Assembly: GCF_000772105.1 (NCBI RefSeq)
Contig: NZ_CP009354.1
Coordinates: forward strand, 1,860,001-1,924,000
Origin: Vibrio tubiashii ATCC 19109
GTDB lineage: Bacteria > Pseudomonadota > Gammaproteobacteria > Enterobacterales > Vibrionaceae
Reading direction: 5' to 3'
Length of the DNA: 64,000 nucleotides
Positions within the stretch are counted from its first letter, which is position 1; every line of letters begins with the position of its first letter. Under the pieces are notes generated by a model. The model was not told the origin of the DNA and did no database searches. It saw only the letters and a program-made list of their open reading frames with translations. Shown in pieces: positions 1-10,160 of the stretch. The translations under genes were made by a program, and so were the position numbers.

Positions 1-1301
1 GAAACCTCAACGGTATGAGCTAATTGCCCACCATCTAGTGCTTTAGCAATATTAACCGAACCTAAGTTGCAGGAGATGTCTCGCCCTAAATGCTGGTAAC
101 TCAAATCATCATTAAAGTGAGAAGCGTCGTTAATTTGCAAAATCTCGGAACAAAGATTCGACATGTTAATACGTCCCTCAATCGGGTTGGCAGCGTTTAC
201 CGTATCCTCAAACATGATGTAAGGGTAACCAGATTCGAACTGAATTTCGGCCAGCGTTTGGAATAAGCCTCGTGCAGGAATTTTGCTCTTGCGAATGCGA
301 GGATCGTCGACCATTTCATGGTATTTCTCGCTCACGCTGATTTCAGAGAAAGGCATACCATAGACACGCTCGACATCATGTGGTGAGAACAAATACATAT
401 CTTTGTTCTGTTTGGCTAACTCTAGAGTAATATCCGGGATCACAACGCCTAGACTTAGCGTTTTGATACGGATTTTTTCGTCTGCATTTTCTCTTTTGGT
501 GTCCAGAAACTGCATGATATCAGGATGGTGCACATTCAAATACACCGCTCCAGCACCTTGGCGAGCACCGAGCTGATTCGCATAAGAGAAGCTATCTTCT
601 AGCAACTTCATAACAGGCACAACGCCGGAACTTTGATTAAGAATACCTTTGATCGGAGCCCCTTGCTCGCGCAGGTTACTTAATAAGAGTGCAACGCCTC
701 CCCCTCGGCGGGATAGTTGTAATGAAGAGTTAATCGCCCTGCCGATGCTCTCCATATTGTCTTCGATGCGCAGTAAAAAGCAGGAAATCAACTCGCCACG
801 ACTCTTCTTACCCGAATTGATAAAAGTAGGAGTCGCTGGCTGAAAACGCTGAGAAATGATCTCTTGCATGAGATCGAGTGCGAATTCCTTGTCACCCCGA
901 GCAAGTGTCAGCGCTGTCATCACAACACGATCTTCAAAACGCTCTAAATAACGTTTTCCATCGCGCGTTTTCAGCGCATAAGAAGTAAAGAATTTGTAAG
1001 CTCCAAGAAATGTTCTGAAGCGGAATTTAATTTGATAAGCGCTATCCCATATTTGCTGCAAGAAATCTCTATCGTATTGTTGTAAAACTTCTTTTTCGTA
1101 ATAGCCCTCGTTGACGAGGTAATCCAGTTTCTCACCTAGATTGTGAAAAAAGACTGTGTTCTGGTTGACGTGTTGTAAAAAGAATTGGCGGGCGGCCTGT
1201 CGGTCAGCATCGAACTGAATACCGCCTTGATCATCAAGTAAATTAAGCATGGCATTGAGCGCGTGGTAGTCCAACGGCTCGGTGCTGAATTGGTTATCCA
1301 T
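1..1301 (-). CDS. nrdE: Class Ib ribonucleotide reductase alpha subunit (partial)
   Basis: Catalytic large subunit of the manganese/iron class Ib ribonucleotide reductase, which reduces ribonucleoside diphosphates in the cytoplasm. About 433 N-terminal residues are present and the gene continues past the left edge. The frame opens at ATG 1301 with [19 protein letters not shown] and includes the stretch [20 protein letters not shown], which carries the first active-site cysteine, and later NLCSEILQ, both typical of NrdE. The start overlaps the end of nrdI by 8 bp, so the two are probably translationally coupled. The gene order nrdH-nrdI-nrdE is the standard class Ib arrangement, and nrdF is expected just outside the window. 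Family identification is firm. Confidence 0.95.
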   Translation of the reverse strand, partial: MDNQFSTEPLDYHALNAMLNLLDDQGGIQFDADRQAARQFFLQHVNQNTVFFHNLGEKLDYLVNEGYYEKEVLQQYDRDFLQQIWDSAYQIKFRFRTFLGAYKFFTSYALKTRDGKRYLERFEDRVVMTALTLARGDKEFALDLMQEIISQRFQPATPTFINSGKKSRGELISCFLLRIEDNMESIGRAINSSLQLSRRGGGVALLLSNLREQGAPIKGILNQSSGVVPVMKLLEDSFSYANQLGARQGAGAVYLNVHHPDIMQFLDTKRENADEKIRIKTLSLGVVIPDITLELAKQNKDMYLFSPHDVERVYGMPFSEISVSEKYHEMVDDPRIRKSKIPARGLFQTLAEIQFESGYPYIMFEDTVNAANPIEGRINMSNLCSEILQINDASHFNDDLSYQHLGRDISCNLGSVNIAKALDGGQLAHTVEV

Positions 1302-1692
1302 GGTGTTTCCAAAATTGTTCTAATCCCTGCTGCACGGCTTGGACATCGTGCAGGGTTCCCGAAAGTTCGAAGCGATAAAGCACTGGGACATGGCATTTAT
1401 TCGCAATTATTTTTCCAGCCTGAGCAAACAACTCACCAAAATTTCGATTACCAGAGGCAATGACACCCTTTAGGTGAGCACGGTTTTCCGCTTGATTGAG
1501 TACTTTGATCACCGATTTTGGTACGGCACCACGCCCTTTCCCGTCAGCATATGTCGGGCAGATAAGAACATAAGGCCGACCGATAAGCAGCGTGGGTTCG
1601 TCTTCGCTGATAGGAAGTCGAATCGCTTCAACATCTAACCTCTCAACAAATCTCTGGGTATTACCCGAAGCGCTGGAATAATAAACAATCAT
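1294..1692 (-). CDS. nrdI: NrdI flavodoxin-like maturation protein
   Basis: NrdI is a small flavoprotein that supplies the oxidant for assembling the manganese-tyrosyl radical in NrdF. The 132-residue protein starts [15 protein letters not shown], the FMN-phosphate loop of the family, and contains [15 protein letters not shown] further on. A longer frame begins at 1734, but the ATG at 1690-1692 shares one base with the nrdH stop codon (TAATG) and gives the usual family length, so that start was chosen. It sits between nrdH and nrdE in one transcript. Confidence 0.93.
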   Translation of the reverse strand: MIVYYSSASGNTQRFVERLDVEAIRLPISEDEPTLLIGRPYVLICPTYADGKGRGAVPKSVIKVLNQAENRAHLKGVIASGNRNFGELFAQAGKIIANKCHVPVLYRFELSGTLHDVQAVQQGLEQFWKHHG

Positions 1693-1913
1693 TACGCGAT
1701 CTGGCTGATCATATCTGGGCGAAAACCAGACCAATGACGTTCACCTGCTACGACGACAGGCGCCTGCCTATAGCCCATGGATTGCACCGACTCCATCGCC
1801 GAGTCATCTAATGTTAGGTCTACAACTCTATGAGCAATACCCTTCGCTTGTAGCGCTCGAACCGTAGCGGTGCACTGAACACACTGGGGCTTAGAGTATA
1901 CGATGATATCCAT
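1692..1913 (-). CDS. nrdH: NrdH glutaredoxin-like redoxin
   Basis: Small thioredoxin-fold electron donor for the class Ib reductase. It has 73 residues with the redox motif CVQC near the N-terminus (YSKPQCVQCTATV) and the C-terminal WSGFRPD motif found in NrdH. An AAAGGTAATC ribosome-binding region precedes the ATG. It is the first gene of the operon, so the Fur-like and NrdR-like sites just upstream should control all the nrd genes. Confidence 0.94.
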   Translation of the reverse strand: MDIIVYSKPQCVQCTATVRALQAKGIAHRVVDLTLDDSAMESVQSMGYRQAPVVVAGERHWSGFRPDMISQIA

Positions 1914-1937
1914 ATTTGATTACCTTTTGTTAAATTC

Positions 1938-1956
1938 TGTAATGATAACCATTATC
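1938..1956. promoter_or_regulatory. Fur-like box upstream of nrdH
   Basis: The 19-mer TGTAATGATAACCATTATC matches the Fur consensus GATAATGATAATCATTATC at 16 of 19 positions. It lies about 25 bp upstream of the nrdH start. Iron repression of nrdHIEF through Fur is known in E. coli; control here is inferred from the match and position. Confidence 0.8.
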
Positions 1957-1961
1957 AATTA

Positions 1962-2008
1962 CATCCATATATAGTATTGCTAGATCTTACTTTGTCAATA
2001 TGTAGTGC
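1962..2008. promoter_or_regulatory. Tandem NrdR-like boxes
   Basis: Two imperfect copies of the NrdR box (acaCwATATATwGTgt) lie at 1962-1977 (CATCCATATATAGTAT) and 1993-2008 (TGTCAATATGTAGTGC). Each matches about 11 of 16 positions. Their starts are 31 bp apart, which is the three-turn spacing usual for NrdR box pairs. They sit just upstream of the Fur-like box in front of nrdH. Confidence 0.65.
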
Positions 2009-2045
2009 AGACTAGCATTTTCCACACTAAATTCATGGTTGATAA

Positions 2046-2064
2046 TGAAATGATAATCAATATC
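2046..2064. promoter_or_regulatory. Fur-like box upstream of sufA
   Basis: A palindromic core TGATAATCA at 2051-2059 within a 15-of-19 match to the Fur consensus, preceded directly by an overlapping GATAATGA at 2041-2048. It ends 35 bp before the sufA ATG. Fur repression of suf is established in E. coli; here it is inferred. Confidence 0.75.
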
Positions 2065-2099
2065 ATTCTCGTAAATTTAAGAACAAAAGGAACTTCGTA

Positions 2100-2468
2100 A
2101 TGAGTATTCCAAGTTCAGATTCCACTCAAATATCTATTCATGACATGGAGTGGCAAGGTGTCACACTGACCGAGAACGCAGCCAAAAGAGTTGCGCTTTT
2201 GACGCAAGATGGGCATCACTTTTACCTCAGTGTGAGACCGTCTGGATGCACTGGTTTTGCCTATGAAGTGAAGTTGGTAGAAGAGATTTCTAGTGAAGAT
2301 TTGAGATTTGAGTCACATGACACGCCTTTTTATGTCTCTCTGTCTGCGATGCCAATGTTAGACGGCACAGAACTCGATTTCGTCCGTCAGGGCTTAAACA
2401 GCACTTTTGTTTACAACAACCCCAACGTAAAAAATCTTTGCGGATGCGGTGAAAGTTTTGGAGTTTAA
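2100..2468 (+). CDS. sufA: A-type Fe-S carrier protein SufA
   Basis: Carrier that receives Fe-S clusters from the SufBCD scaffold and passes them to apo-proteins. The protein has 122 residues, the same length as E. coli SufA, with the three conserved cysteines at C50 (RPSGCTGF), C114 and C116 (LCGCGESF). An AAAGGAAC ribosome-binding site precedes the ATG. It is the first gene of the six-gene suf operon and is divergent from nrdH. IscA is the alternative, but the position before sufB decides for SufA. Confidence 0.95.
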   Translation: MSIPSSDSTQISIHDMEWQGVTLTENAAKRVALLTQDGHHFYLSVRPSGCTGFAYEVKLVEEISSEDLRFESHDTPFYVSLSAMPMLDGTELDFVRQGLNSTFVYNNPNVKNLCGCGESFGV

Positions 2469-2470
2469 TC

Positions 2471-3934
2471 ATGTGTGCAGTTGAGACACAGCCTGAAGTA
2501 GAAGAACTCTTCCAAACCAGTCACTATAAGGAGGGTTTCTATACGCAGCTTTCCTCCGACACGCTATCCAAAGGGATAAACGAACAAGTTGTTAAAGCTA
2601 TTTCAGCCAAACGTAATGAGCCTGATTGGATGCTTCAATTTAGGCTAGATGCCTTTAGGAAATGGCAACAAATGGAGGAGCCACACTGGCTCAAAGCGGA
2701 CTACCCTAATCTCGATTATCAAGACTACAGCTATTACTCAGCACCAAGCTGCGCCAGTTGTGATTCTGACTGTGATGATGACGGATCAAATGAATACCTG
2801 ACCAAAGAAGTTGAAACCGCATTCGAGCAGTTAGGTGTGCCAGTTCGTGAAGGGGCTGAAGTTGCGGTTGATGCCATTTTTGACTCTGTTTCAGTCACAA
2901 CCACCTACAAGAATGAGCTAAAAGAGCTCGGGATTATTTTCTGTTCATTCAGTGAAGCGATTCAAGAACACCCGGAACTCGTCCAGCAATATTTGGGGAC
3001 AGTCGTACCAGCAGAAGATAACTTTTTTGCTGCACTAAACGCAGCCGTCGCCTCCGATGGTACCTTTGTTTACATTCCTAAAGGGGTACGTTGTCCGAGA
3101 GAGCTATCGACTTACTTTCGAATCAACCAAGCCAAAACAGGCCAGTTCGAGCGTACCATTTTAATTGCCGATGAAGGTGCCTATGTCAGCTATATAGAAG
3201 GCTGCTCTGCACCAATGCGCGACACCTATCAGTTGCACGCCGCAGTAGTAGAAGTAATTATCCATGCCCGAGCAGAAGTGAAATACTCAACAGTACAAAA
3301 CTGGTTCTCTGGCAAAGAAGATAACCAAGGTGGCATCTTAAACTTTGTCACTAAGCGAGCAGTTTGTGAAGGTCGAAAAAGCAAAATGTCATGGACTCAG
3401 TCCGAGACAGGTTCCGCTATCACTTGGAAATATCCAAGCGTCATTCTTAAGGGTGACTACTCCGTTGGTGAGTTCTTCTCAGTTGCTTTAACCAACGGGA
3501 GCCAACAAGCCGATACTGGTACCAAGATGATACATATTGGTAAGCACACCCGTTCAACTATCATCTCCAAAGGGATCTCTGCGGGTAAGAGCGAAAACAG
3601 TTACCGAGGCTTGGTAAAAATATTACCCACAGCAGAAGGCGCAAGAAACTTCACGCAATGTGATTCCATGTTAATTGGTACAGATTGTGGTGCTCACACC
3701 TTCCCTTACATCGAAGTTAAAAATCCGTCAGCACAAGTTGAACACGAAGCCACGACATCAAGAATTGGTGAAGATCAGCTCTTTTACTGTGTGCAACGCG
3801 GCATCAGCGAAGATGACGCTATTTCAATGATCGTAAACGGATTTTGTAAAGACGTATTTTCAGAACTACCCCTTGAGTTTGCTGTTGAAGCACAGAAACT
3901 GCTTTCAATCAGCCTCGAACATAGCGTGGGATAA
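2471..3934 (+). CDS. sufB: Fe-S cluster scaffold protein SufB
   Basis: Core subunit of the SufBC2D scaffold on which new Fe-S clusters are built. It has 487 residues, close to the 495 of E. coli SufB. Family segments include [20 protein letters not shown] near residue 95, [27 protein letters not shown] and the C-terminal beta-helix region. It begins 3 nt after the sufA stop and ends 4 nt before sufC, so it belongs to the same transcript. Confidence 0.97.
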   Translation: MCAVETQPEVEELFQTSHYKEGFYTQLSSDTLSKGINEQVVKAISAKRNEPDWMLQFRLDAFRKWQQMEEPHWLKADYPNLDYQDYSYYSAPSCASCDSDCDDDGSNEYLTKEVETAFEQLGVPVREGAEVAVDAIFDSVSVTTTYKNELKELGIIFCSFSEAIQEHPELVQQYLGTVVPAEDNFFAALNAAVASDGTFVYIPKGVRCPRELSTYFRINQAKTGQFERTILIADEGAYVSYIEGCSAPMRDTYQLHAAVVEVIIHARAEVKYSTVQNWFSGKEDNQGGILNFVTKRAVCEGRKSKMSWTQSETGSAITWKYPSVILKGDYSVGEFFSVALTNGSQQADTGTKMIHIGKHTRSTIISKGISAGKSENSYRGLVKILPTAEGARNFTQCDSMLIGTDCGAHTFPYIEVKNPSAQVEHEATTSRIGEDQLFYCVQRGISEDDAISMIVNGFCKDVFSELPLEFAVEAQKLLSISLEHSVG

Positions 3935-3938
3935 TCCA

Positions 3939-4685
3939 ATGTTAGAAATTAAAGATTTGCACGTCAGTGTAGAAGACAGCCCGATTCTAAAAGGCATTAG
4001 CCTGTCGGTAAAACCAGGCGAAGTACATGCCATTATGGGGCCAAACGGCTCGGGTAAAAGTACCCTTTCTTCCACGCTCGCAGGTAAAGATGATTACCGA
4101 GTCGACTCCGGACAAATTGTCTTTAAAGACAAGGATCTGACTGAACTCGATCCGGAGGAACGCGCTGGCGAAGGGGTGTTCCTCGCGTTTCAATACCCAG
4201 TTGAAATACCTGGAGTAAGTAACAAGCTATTTCTTAATACTGCCTTAAATGAAATCCGTGAGTATCGAGACCAACCTCCTCTAGACCGCTTCGATTTTGA
4301 AGATTTGCTAGAGGAAAAAGCGCAACTGCTGAAAATGCCAACAGACCTCCTTCAACGCTCGGTCAATGAAGGCTTCTCTGGAGGAGAGAAAAAGCGTAAT
4401 GACATTTTGCAAATGGCAGTGCTCTCTCCCGACCTGTGTATTCTAGATGAAACTGATTCTGGCCTAGACATTGACGCTCTAAAGGCAGTCTCATCAGGTG
4501 TAAATGCCCTACAAGATGGCAAACGTGCTTTTATTCTAGTGACTCATTATCAGCGCATTCTTAACTACATTAAGCCCGACTATGTGCACGTTCTTTATAA
4601 CGGCAAGATTGTCAAATCTGGCGATCATACTTTGGCACACGAACTTGAGGAGAAAGGCTATGGGTGGATTACTGGTGAAGAGTAA
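3939..4685 (+). CDS. sufC: SufC ATPase
   Basis: ABC-type ATPase of the SufBC2D scaffold complex, cytoplasmic and not a transporter. Starting at ATG 3939 the product is 248 residues, the same as E. coli SufC. A longer in-frame opening at 3873 lies inside sufB and is not needed. Walker A is GPNGSGKST, the signature is FSGGEKKRND and Walker B is LCILDETDSGLD. It overlaps the start of sufD by 26 bp. Confidence 0.96.
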   Translation: MLEIKDLHVSVEDSPILKGISLSVKPGEVHAIMGPNGSGKSTLSSTLAGKDDYRVDSGQIVFKDKDLTELDPEERAGEGVFLAFQYPVEIPGVSNKLFLNTALNEIREYRDQPPLDRFDFEDLLEEKAQLLKMPTDLLQRSVNEGFSGGEKKRNDILQMAVLSPDLCILDETDSGLDIDALKAVSSGVNALQDGKRAFILVTHYQRILNYIKPDYVHVLYNGKIVKSGDHTLAHELEEKGYGWITGEE

Positions 4686-5931
4686 CCAACACGGTTTTGA
4701 ATCTTTGGCGCATCTAGTACAACCTCAAGAGTGGCAAAAAAAGCAGTTTGGTAAGGCCGTTGAATTAGGAATTCCTACTTCAAAAGACGAGGCGTGGAAA
4801 TATACTTCTCTCAATGATTTTAATGCCTTGCCACTCCAATTAGCGATGCTTCAATCGGCCGATAATATCTCTTATGAAGGATTAAGCTTAGGAATAGACG
4901 CCTACCGACTCGTCTTCTTCGACGGACATTTCTCTGCAAGGTGCTCTGATTGGATACCTAAAGTTCGCGTCACTCCTCTCAACGTTCTGACTTCAGTGGA
5001 AACGTATGAGCTATCGCGATCAGTTCGCCCAGACGCATTCATTCATCTCAACGATGCCACCACAACTGGCGGAGTCTTGATTGAAGTTGAGCCCAATACG
5101 CAAGTCAATAAACCAATCTACCTACTGCATATTAGCTCTGGTCAGAAAGGTGAAGTGTGCAGTTATCGTCATCACATAGAAATGGGACCACTTTCAGAGC
5201 TTGAGGTTGTTGAGCATCACATATCGCTCGCTCAAGGTGGTGGAGTAACGCTGTCACGTTTAACCAACTACGTTGGAGAAGGTGCTTGTTTTCATCACAC
5301 CAAGCTGATCGAAGAGTCACCTCAACAGCATCATTTGGGGCACAACGACATTCGCCTTCAGCGAGATGCAAAAGCTACCTCAACCTCGCTATTGCTTTCA
5401 GGTCTATTGCTAAGAACCCAAACCAGCAGTGAGCTTTGTGGAGACAATGGCGAAATTGCCATGAACAGTATCTCGCTGCCTACCGATAAGCAAACCTTTG
5501 ATACAAGGACCTATCTCAAGCACAACGCCCCTCACTGTCAAAGTGAGCAAATGCACAAGATTATTGGTCGTGATCAATCCAACGCCGTATTTGACGGGAT
5601 GATTTACGTCGATCCAACTGCATTGAAAACCGATGGTCAAATGGACACACATAGTTTACTGCTCAGCGACAACGCACAAGTCAACTGCAAACCTCAACTT
5701 GAAATTTATGCTGACGATGTGAAATGTAGCCATGGTGCAACGACTGGTCAGTTAGACCCAAACCAAATCGCCTATATGAGAGCGAGAGGCATCAATCGCT
5801 TTAATGCCGAGCAAATGTTGATGTCCGCGTTCGTCTGCGAAGTTGCAGATAAGATTCACCATCCGAGCTTGCGAAATTACGTTATCTCTCAGCTACACAA
5901 CTCATTACATGGAGAAATCCGTCATGGTTGA
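4660..5931 (+). CDS. sufD: Fe-S cluster assembly protein SufD
   Basis: Partner of SufB in the scaffold complex, needed for iron entry. The ATG at 4660 follows GAGGAGAAAG and gives 423 residues, the usual SufD length; the upstream frame from 4582 lies inside sufC. The protein has SKDEAWKYTSL near the N-terminus and the C-terminal CSHGATTGQLD segment with the conserved SufD histidine. The stop overlaps the sufS start. Confidence 0.95.
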   Translation: MGGLLVKSNQHGFESLAHLVQPQEWQKKQFGKAVELGIPTSKDEAWKYTSLNDFNALPLQLAMLQSADNISYEGLSLGIDAYRLVFFDGHFSARCSDWIPKVRVTPLNVLTSVETYELSRSVRPDAFIHLNDATTTGGVLIEVEPNTQVNKPIYLLHISSGQKGEVCSYRHHIEMGPLSELEVVEHHISLAQGGGVTLSRLTNYVGEGACFHHTKLIEESPQQHHLGHNDIRLQRDAKATSTSLLLSGLLLRTQTSSELCGDNGEIAMNSISLPTDKQTFDTRTYLKHNAPHCQSEQMHKIIGRDQSNAVFDGMIYVDPTALKTDGQMDTHSLLLSDNAQVNCKPQLEIYADDVKCSHGATTGQLDPNQIAYMRARGINRFNAEQMLMSAFVCEVADKIHHPSLRNYVISQLHNSLHGEIRHG

Positions 5932-7156
5932 TTTGCGTTATCTTGAAAGCCCATGGGCAAGTGATTTTCCTGCCCTAACAACTGAAGTCTATGGAAAACC
6001 GCTCGTCTACTTAGATACCGCAGCCACAGCACAAACACCAAACTCTGTTATCGAGCGCATGACTCAATTCTATCAACGTGAATATGCCAGCGTGCACCGC
6101 GGAGCCCATTACTTAAGTGCTAAAGCAACGGAAGATATGGAGTTGGTACGCAAGCAAGTCGCAGATTTTATACATGCAAAAGAGGCGAGCAATATTGTCT
6201 TCACTAAAGGGACAACCGAAGCGATTAACCTAGTGGCTAACAGCTACCTTAGACCTAAAGTGGATGCCGAAGACGAAATCATCGTCACAGAGATGGAGCA
6301 TCACGCGAACTTGGTGCCATGGCAGCTTCTTTCTGACATCTGCGGCGTTAAAATTCGAGTCTGGGTAATGAACAGCCAAGGTCATCTTGATCTATCTGAA
6401 CTAAAGACCCTTTTGAATCGCAAAACTCGCTTGGTTGCGATTAGCCACGTATCAAATGTCTTAGGCCAGATTAACCCGATTAAAGAGGTGGTCAAACTGG
6501 CACATAAAGCGAACGTTCCTGTGCTTGTTGATGGCGCTCAAGCGGTTATGCACCAAGAAGTCGATGTGACTGCCCTTGATTGTGATTTTTATGCTTTCTC
6601 AGCTCACAAACTTTACGGCCCTACAGGGACTGGTGTTTTATACGCAAAATCAAAGCACCTAGACTGCATGGCCCCTTGGGAAGGTGGTGGCGCAATGATC
6701 GACCAAGTCACCTTGCCTCTTGGGACATCTTATGGTCAAGCTCCATGGAAGTTTGAGGCAGGTACGCCCAATATTGCCGGAATATTAGGCCTAGGCGCTG
6801 CCATCGAATACGTAGACAGTATTGGTCTAAAAAACATTGCTGTCTATGAAACGCAATTGATGAAATACATGGATCATTCATTATCGCAAGTTCCCGGCAT
6901 CGAGATCTACGGCGACACAAATAATCGTTCAGGGTTAGTTTCTTTTAACCTCAATGGGCTTCATTCATTTGACGTTGGTGCCTTCTTAGACAGATATGGC
7001 ATTGCCATTCGCACCGGACACCATTGCGCGATGCCATTAATCAAACGACTTGGGCAATCTTCTGTATGTCGTGCATCTATCGGTATGTACAGTCAACCCC
7101 ATGATATCGACCAGCTCTGCCAAGCTCTGCGTCGAATCAACCAATTGCTAAGGTGA
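5924..7156 (+). CDS. sufS: SufS cysteine desulfurase
   Basis: PLP enzyme that removes sulfur from cysteine and hands it to SufE. The 410-residue protein has the PLP lysine in SAHKLYGPTGTG and the catalytic cysteine in RTGHHCAMP, as in group II desulfurases. The ATG at 5924 is preceded by GGAGAAATCC and overlaps the sufD stop (ATGGTTGA). Upstream in-frame methionines lie inside sufD and were rejected. Confidence 0.96.
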   Translation: MVDLRYLESPWASDFPALTTEVYGKPLVYLDTAATAQTPNSVIERMTQFYQREYASVHRGAHYLSAKATEDMELVRKQVADFIHAKEASNIVFTKGTTEAINLVANSYLRPKVDAEDEIIVTEMEHHANLVPWQLLSDICGVKIRVWVMNSQGHLDLSELKTLLNRKTRLVAISHVSNVLGQINPIKEVVKLAHKANVPVLVDGAQAVMHQEVDVTALDCDFYAFSAHKLYGPTGTGVLYAKSKHLDCMAPWEGGGAMIDQVTLPLGTSYGQAPWKFEAGTPNIAGILGLGAAIEYVDSIGLKNIAVYETQLMKYMDHSLSQVPGIEIYGDTNNRSGLVSFNLNGLHSFDVGAFLDRYGIAIRTGHHCAMPLIKRLGQSSVCRASIGMYSQPHDIDQLCQALRRINQLLR

Positions 7157-7161
7157 TTAAT

Positions 7162-7587
7162 ATGATGACACCTGAAAAAGTGATCCGAAACTTTAACCGC
7201 TGCGTAGATTGGGAAGAGCGTTACTTGTACCTTATCGAACTTGGTGAACGACTAGATGAATATCCCGCTGAAAAGCAAGACGACGACCATTTAGTAGCAG
7301 GGTGTCAAAGCCAAGTTTGGGTGTGTAGCAAGTTAGATGAACACGGAAAAATTGCTCTTAAGGCGACCAGTGATTCTTCTATCGTTAAAGGTGTCCTGTC
7401 ACTGGTCTTAGTCGCTTATAACAACCAAAGCGCTGAGGATGTTCTTTCTTTTGATATTCACAACTGGTTCGAACAACTTGATATCAAATCGCATCTGACT
7501 CCTGGGCGAACTCAGGGTTTAGAGGCGATAGTAAAATCCGTTCGTAGTCTAGCTTTCACTTACCAACAAGGTGTGCCAACTCTTTGA
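7162..7587 (+). CDS. sufE: SufE sulfur acceptor
   Basis: Accepts persulfide sulfur from SufS and delivers it to SufB. The acceptor cysteine is in VAGCQSQVW near residue 48. ATG 7162 follows AAGGTGATTA and gives 141 residues; a GTG at 7153 overlapping the sufS stop is the alternative start. It is the last gene of sufABCDSE. Confidence 0.94.
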   Translation: MMTPEKVIRNFNRCVDWEERYLYLIELGERLDEYPAEKQDDDHLVAGCQSQVWVCSKLDEHGKIALKATSDSSIVKGVLSLVLVAYNNQSAEDVLSFDIHNWFEQLDIKSHLTPGRTQGLEAIVKSVRSLAFTYQQGVPTL

Positions 7588-7713
7588 AGTTAATCCAGAT
7601 CTGTAGACATTTATTTAAAGAATCGCACACTTTTTCGATCGACAATTGATAATAAGAGCTATTTGAGAAAAGGTCGGATGTAAACAAAACACAATATAAT
7701 GGAGAATCTAAAT

Positions 7714-8166
7714 ATGTCTTTTCGTAACCTTACTGCAGCTCTAGCCCTTGCGACTTTAAGTTTTGGAGCTCAAGCCAATAGCGAGTGTGAAGTATCTGTT
7801 GATGCCAACGATATGATGCAGTTTTCAACCAGCACTCTTAGTGTTCCAGCAACATGTAAAGAGGTTAAGTTGACACTCAACCATACGGGTAAATTGCCAG
7901 CTCAATCAATGGGCCATAACGTCGTTATCACCGACACTGCTGCACTTCAAGCAGTTGGTACGGAAGGTATGTCTGCTGGAGCAAGCAACGACTATGTTAA
8001 GCCAAACGACGAGCGTGTCTATGCACACACAAAGGTCATCGGTGGTGGCGAGTCAACAACCATTACCTTTAGTACAGAAAGAATGAAAGCTGGTGGAGAC
8101 TACTCATTCTTCTGCTCTTTCCCTGGCCACTGGGCAATCATGAAGGGTAAATTCGAATTTAAGTAA
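7714..8166 (+). CDS. Azurin, periplasmic blue copper protein
   Basis: Type 1 copper electron carrier exported to the periplasm. With the ATG at 7714 (preceded by GGAGAAT) the protein is 150 residues with a clear signal peptide cleaved near AQA-NSEC. The copper ligands are all visible: H68 (GHNVV), C134 and H139 (FCSFPGHW) and M143. The disulfide cysteines C25 and C48 are also present. The upstream in-frame ATG at 7699 has no ribosome-binding site. The gene has its own 127-bp upstream region after sufE and its own terminator. Its redox partner is not evident from the neighbours. Confidence 0.95.
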   Translation: MSFRNLTAALALATLSFGAQANSECEVSVDANDMMQFSTSTLSVPATCKEVKLTLNHTGKLPAQSMGHNVVITDTAALQAVGTEGMSAGASNDYVKPNDERVYAHTKVIGGGESTTITFSTERMKAGGDYSFFCSFPGHWAIMKGKFEFK

Positions 8167-8191
8167 ATATCTACTCAAGCTTTGTTAGAAC

Positions 8192-8252
8192 ATTACGCTT
8201 AGCTAAGCGTAATATCGATAAAGCTGGGAGTACTTCTCCCAGCTATATTTTT
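8192..8252 (+). terminator. Palindrome and intrinsic terminator after azurin
   Basis: A perfect 22-bp palindrome (8192-8213, arms ATTACGCTTAG) is followed by a second hairpin with arms AGCTGGGAG / CTCCCAGCT at 8222-8244 and the tract ATATTTTTT. The T-tract side shows that it ends plus-strand transcription from azurin. Confidence 0.8.
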
Positions 8253-8255
8253 TAG

Positions 8256-10151
8256 TTAACTAAGTTTGAAGTTGGCTACCTGACGCTTAAGATCGTCGTT
8301 AGTATCATTGAGCCTTTCTGCTGCCTGTACCGTTTCTTGTCCGCTATCGACAAGTGACTCGACAATATCTCTTATAGACAACATGTTTCTACTTAGCTCT
8401 TCGGCCACGGTACTTTGCTCTTCTGTTGCGGCGGCTATCTGAGTGCTCACATCATCAATTTCTTTGACGGAGTCGCTCATCATGGAGAGGCTTTGAGAAA
8501 CATCTGAGGTTTTATCTGCCGTTTCTTGGCATTGGTTTTTCGTTGCGTCCATGGCAGTAACGACGCTCTCCGTCCCACTTAGTAGTTGGCTGAGCATATC
8601 TGAGATTTCCATCGTGCTGTTCTGAGTTCTTGCTGCAAGTGCCCTAACCTCATCCGCAACCACGGCAAATCCTCGTCCTTGCTCCCCTGCTCTAGCGGCC
8701 TCAATTGCGGCATTTAAAGCAAGCAAATTTGTTTGCTCTGAAATTTCCCCAATAACATTGAGCACATTGCTGATTTTATTTGCGTCTTGATTCATGCGCA
8801 TGATGCTGTTGGACATCTCATCAACCTCTGAAACGAGTGCACTTACCGTATCAACTGCATTATTTACTATTTTCAAAGACGATATGGCTTCTTTACTGGC
8901 TTCATCAGTAATACGATTTGACTGATTAACGTTCTCTGCCACATTTCGCGCACTCTCACTCATTTCTGTAATCGCGGTAACGACCTGCTCAGTCTCTTTC
9001 GAATGAGAGATGAGCTTGGACTCATTGCTTCTAGCCGTAGAACCAAGCTGTTCAACACTTACAGAGATGTTTTCACTCGCATGAGAAATATGAAGCATCA
9101 TTTGTTGCAGGTTTTCTACAAACTTATTGAATCCCGCACTGATTTGCGCCAAGTCATCATCGCCATTAACATCCAATCTTTGAGTCAAATCACCATTACC
9201 ATGAGAAAGATCGAGAACCGCTGATTTGAGCTTCAGTAACGGACGATATGCGTAACGGAGGATGAGGAAAATAGCGCCACAGCTGATAAGGAGCAATAGT
9301 CCGCCAGTTACGAAAGATTCGTACATAGCACTGTAAACATCGGTCAGGGCAGACTCCTGATCGACAAACACCATTAACGTCCAGTACATACCTGAAGCTA
9401 GATTCACTCGCTCAAAGTAGCCGTCAAATTGAATACCTAAATATGGGAAAGTTAAATGCCCTGACTGCTCGGCAAAGAACATCTGCTCCATTTCCTGAAA
9501 ATTAGGACTAATTTGAGATGGCGTTCGCCCAATATCATTAGGATCATCACTGGCAAAAAAGACTGCATTTCTATCGGTGAGCGTTGCCGCTCCACCAGCA
9601 AACCGCATGTTACTTACTGCCGTTACAACATCACCTAACTGGACGTCCCCCAGAAGAACTCCAATAAACTGACCACTTTCAACCACTGGCATGGTTACGC
9701 TCACCACTTTTTGCTTAGTGACTTGATCTTGGTAGATATCGGTTAGTGAAACACCAGAAGCATTCTTTGCGGCTCGGTACCAGTCTCTGGTGCGAAAATC
9801 AAACTTGGTCCCATCTAATGACATATAAGTGCGTCCATCATCATAAGTCATAATGACGTTTGAAATAGAGCTGCTCTCTGCCAGTAAAGTAACAAGGTGT
9901 TGGTTTTCCGTGTCACTAAGCCGGGAATTAAAGCTCTTGGCACCTTGAGCAATGGCATTTGTTTTGAATTGCATCATTTGCTCGAGTTCTGATACGTGAA
10001 AACTCAGTTTGTCTGATGTTTTAGAAACAAGGCCGCCAATCATCTTGTCTCTCATCGCTAAGATGTTCAGCGTACCTAATACGATCAATGACACAGCAAC
10101 CAAAGTGCCAACGCCAATGTAAATCCTTGATTTAAAGCCTAAGTTCATCAT
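8256..10151 (-). CDS. Methyl-accepting chemotaxis protein, Cache type
   Basis: Membrane chemoreceptor of about 631 residues. Order: N-terminal membrane segment (about residues 8-28), periplasmic dCache-like sensor domain (about 30-275, with [21 protein letters not shown] and the [11 protein letters not shown] turn), second membrane segment, HAMP linker, and cytoplasmic signalling domain with the hairpin tip [20 protein letters not shown] followed by [18 protein letters not shown] 10151 follows GTGAGG; GTG 10160 is another possible start. The ligand is unknown; related Cache domains often bind amino acids or organic acids. Confidence 0.93.
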   Translation of the reverse strand: MMNLGFKSRIYIGVGTLVAVSLIVLGTLNILAMRDKMIGGLVSKTSDKLSFHVSELEQMMQFKTNAIAQGAKSFNSRLSDTENQHLVTLLAESSSISNVIMTYDDGRTYMSLDGTKFDFRTRDWYRAAKNASGVSLTDIYQDQVTKQKVVSVTMPVVESGQFIGVLLGDVQLGDVVTAVSNMRFAGGAATLTDRNAVFFASDDPNDIGRTPSQISPNFQEMEQMFFAEQSGHLTFPYLGIQFDGYFERVNLASGMYWTLMVFVDQESALTDVYSAMYESFVTGGLLLLISCGAIFLILRYAYRPLLKLKSAVLDLSHGNGDLTQRLDVNGDDDLAQISAGFNKFVENLQQMMLHISHASENISVSVEQLGSTARSNESKLISHSKETEQVVTAITEMSESARNVAENVNQSNRITDEASKEAISSLKIVNNAVDTVSALVSEVDEMSNSIMRMNQDANKISNVLNVIGEISEQTNLLALNAAIEAARAGEQGRGFAVVADEVRALAARTQNSTMEISDMLSQLLSGTESVVTAMDATKNQCQETADKTSDVSQSLSMMSDSVKEIDDVSTQIAAATEEQSTVAEELSRNMLSIRDIVESLVDSGQETVQAAERLNDTNDDLKRQVANFKLS

Positions 10152-10160
10152 AAACCTCAC

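Noticed and set aside
1693..1734. N-terminal extension of NrdI
   Set aside because: It overlaps nrdH for 14 codons and adds residues absent from the family; the TAATG junction at 1692 is the normal start.
9003..9224. Plus-strand open frame inside the chemoreceptor
   Set aside because: It is antisense to a well-conserved coding domain, has no ribosome-binding site and resembles no protein family.
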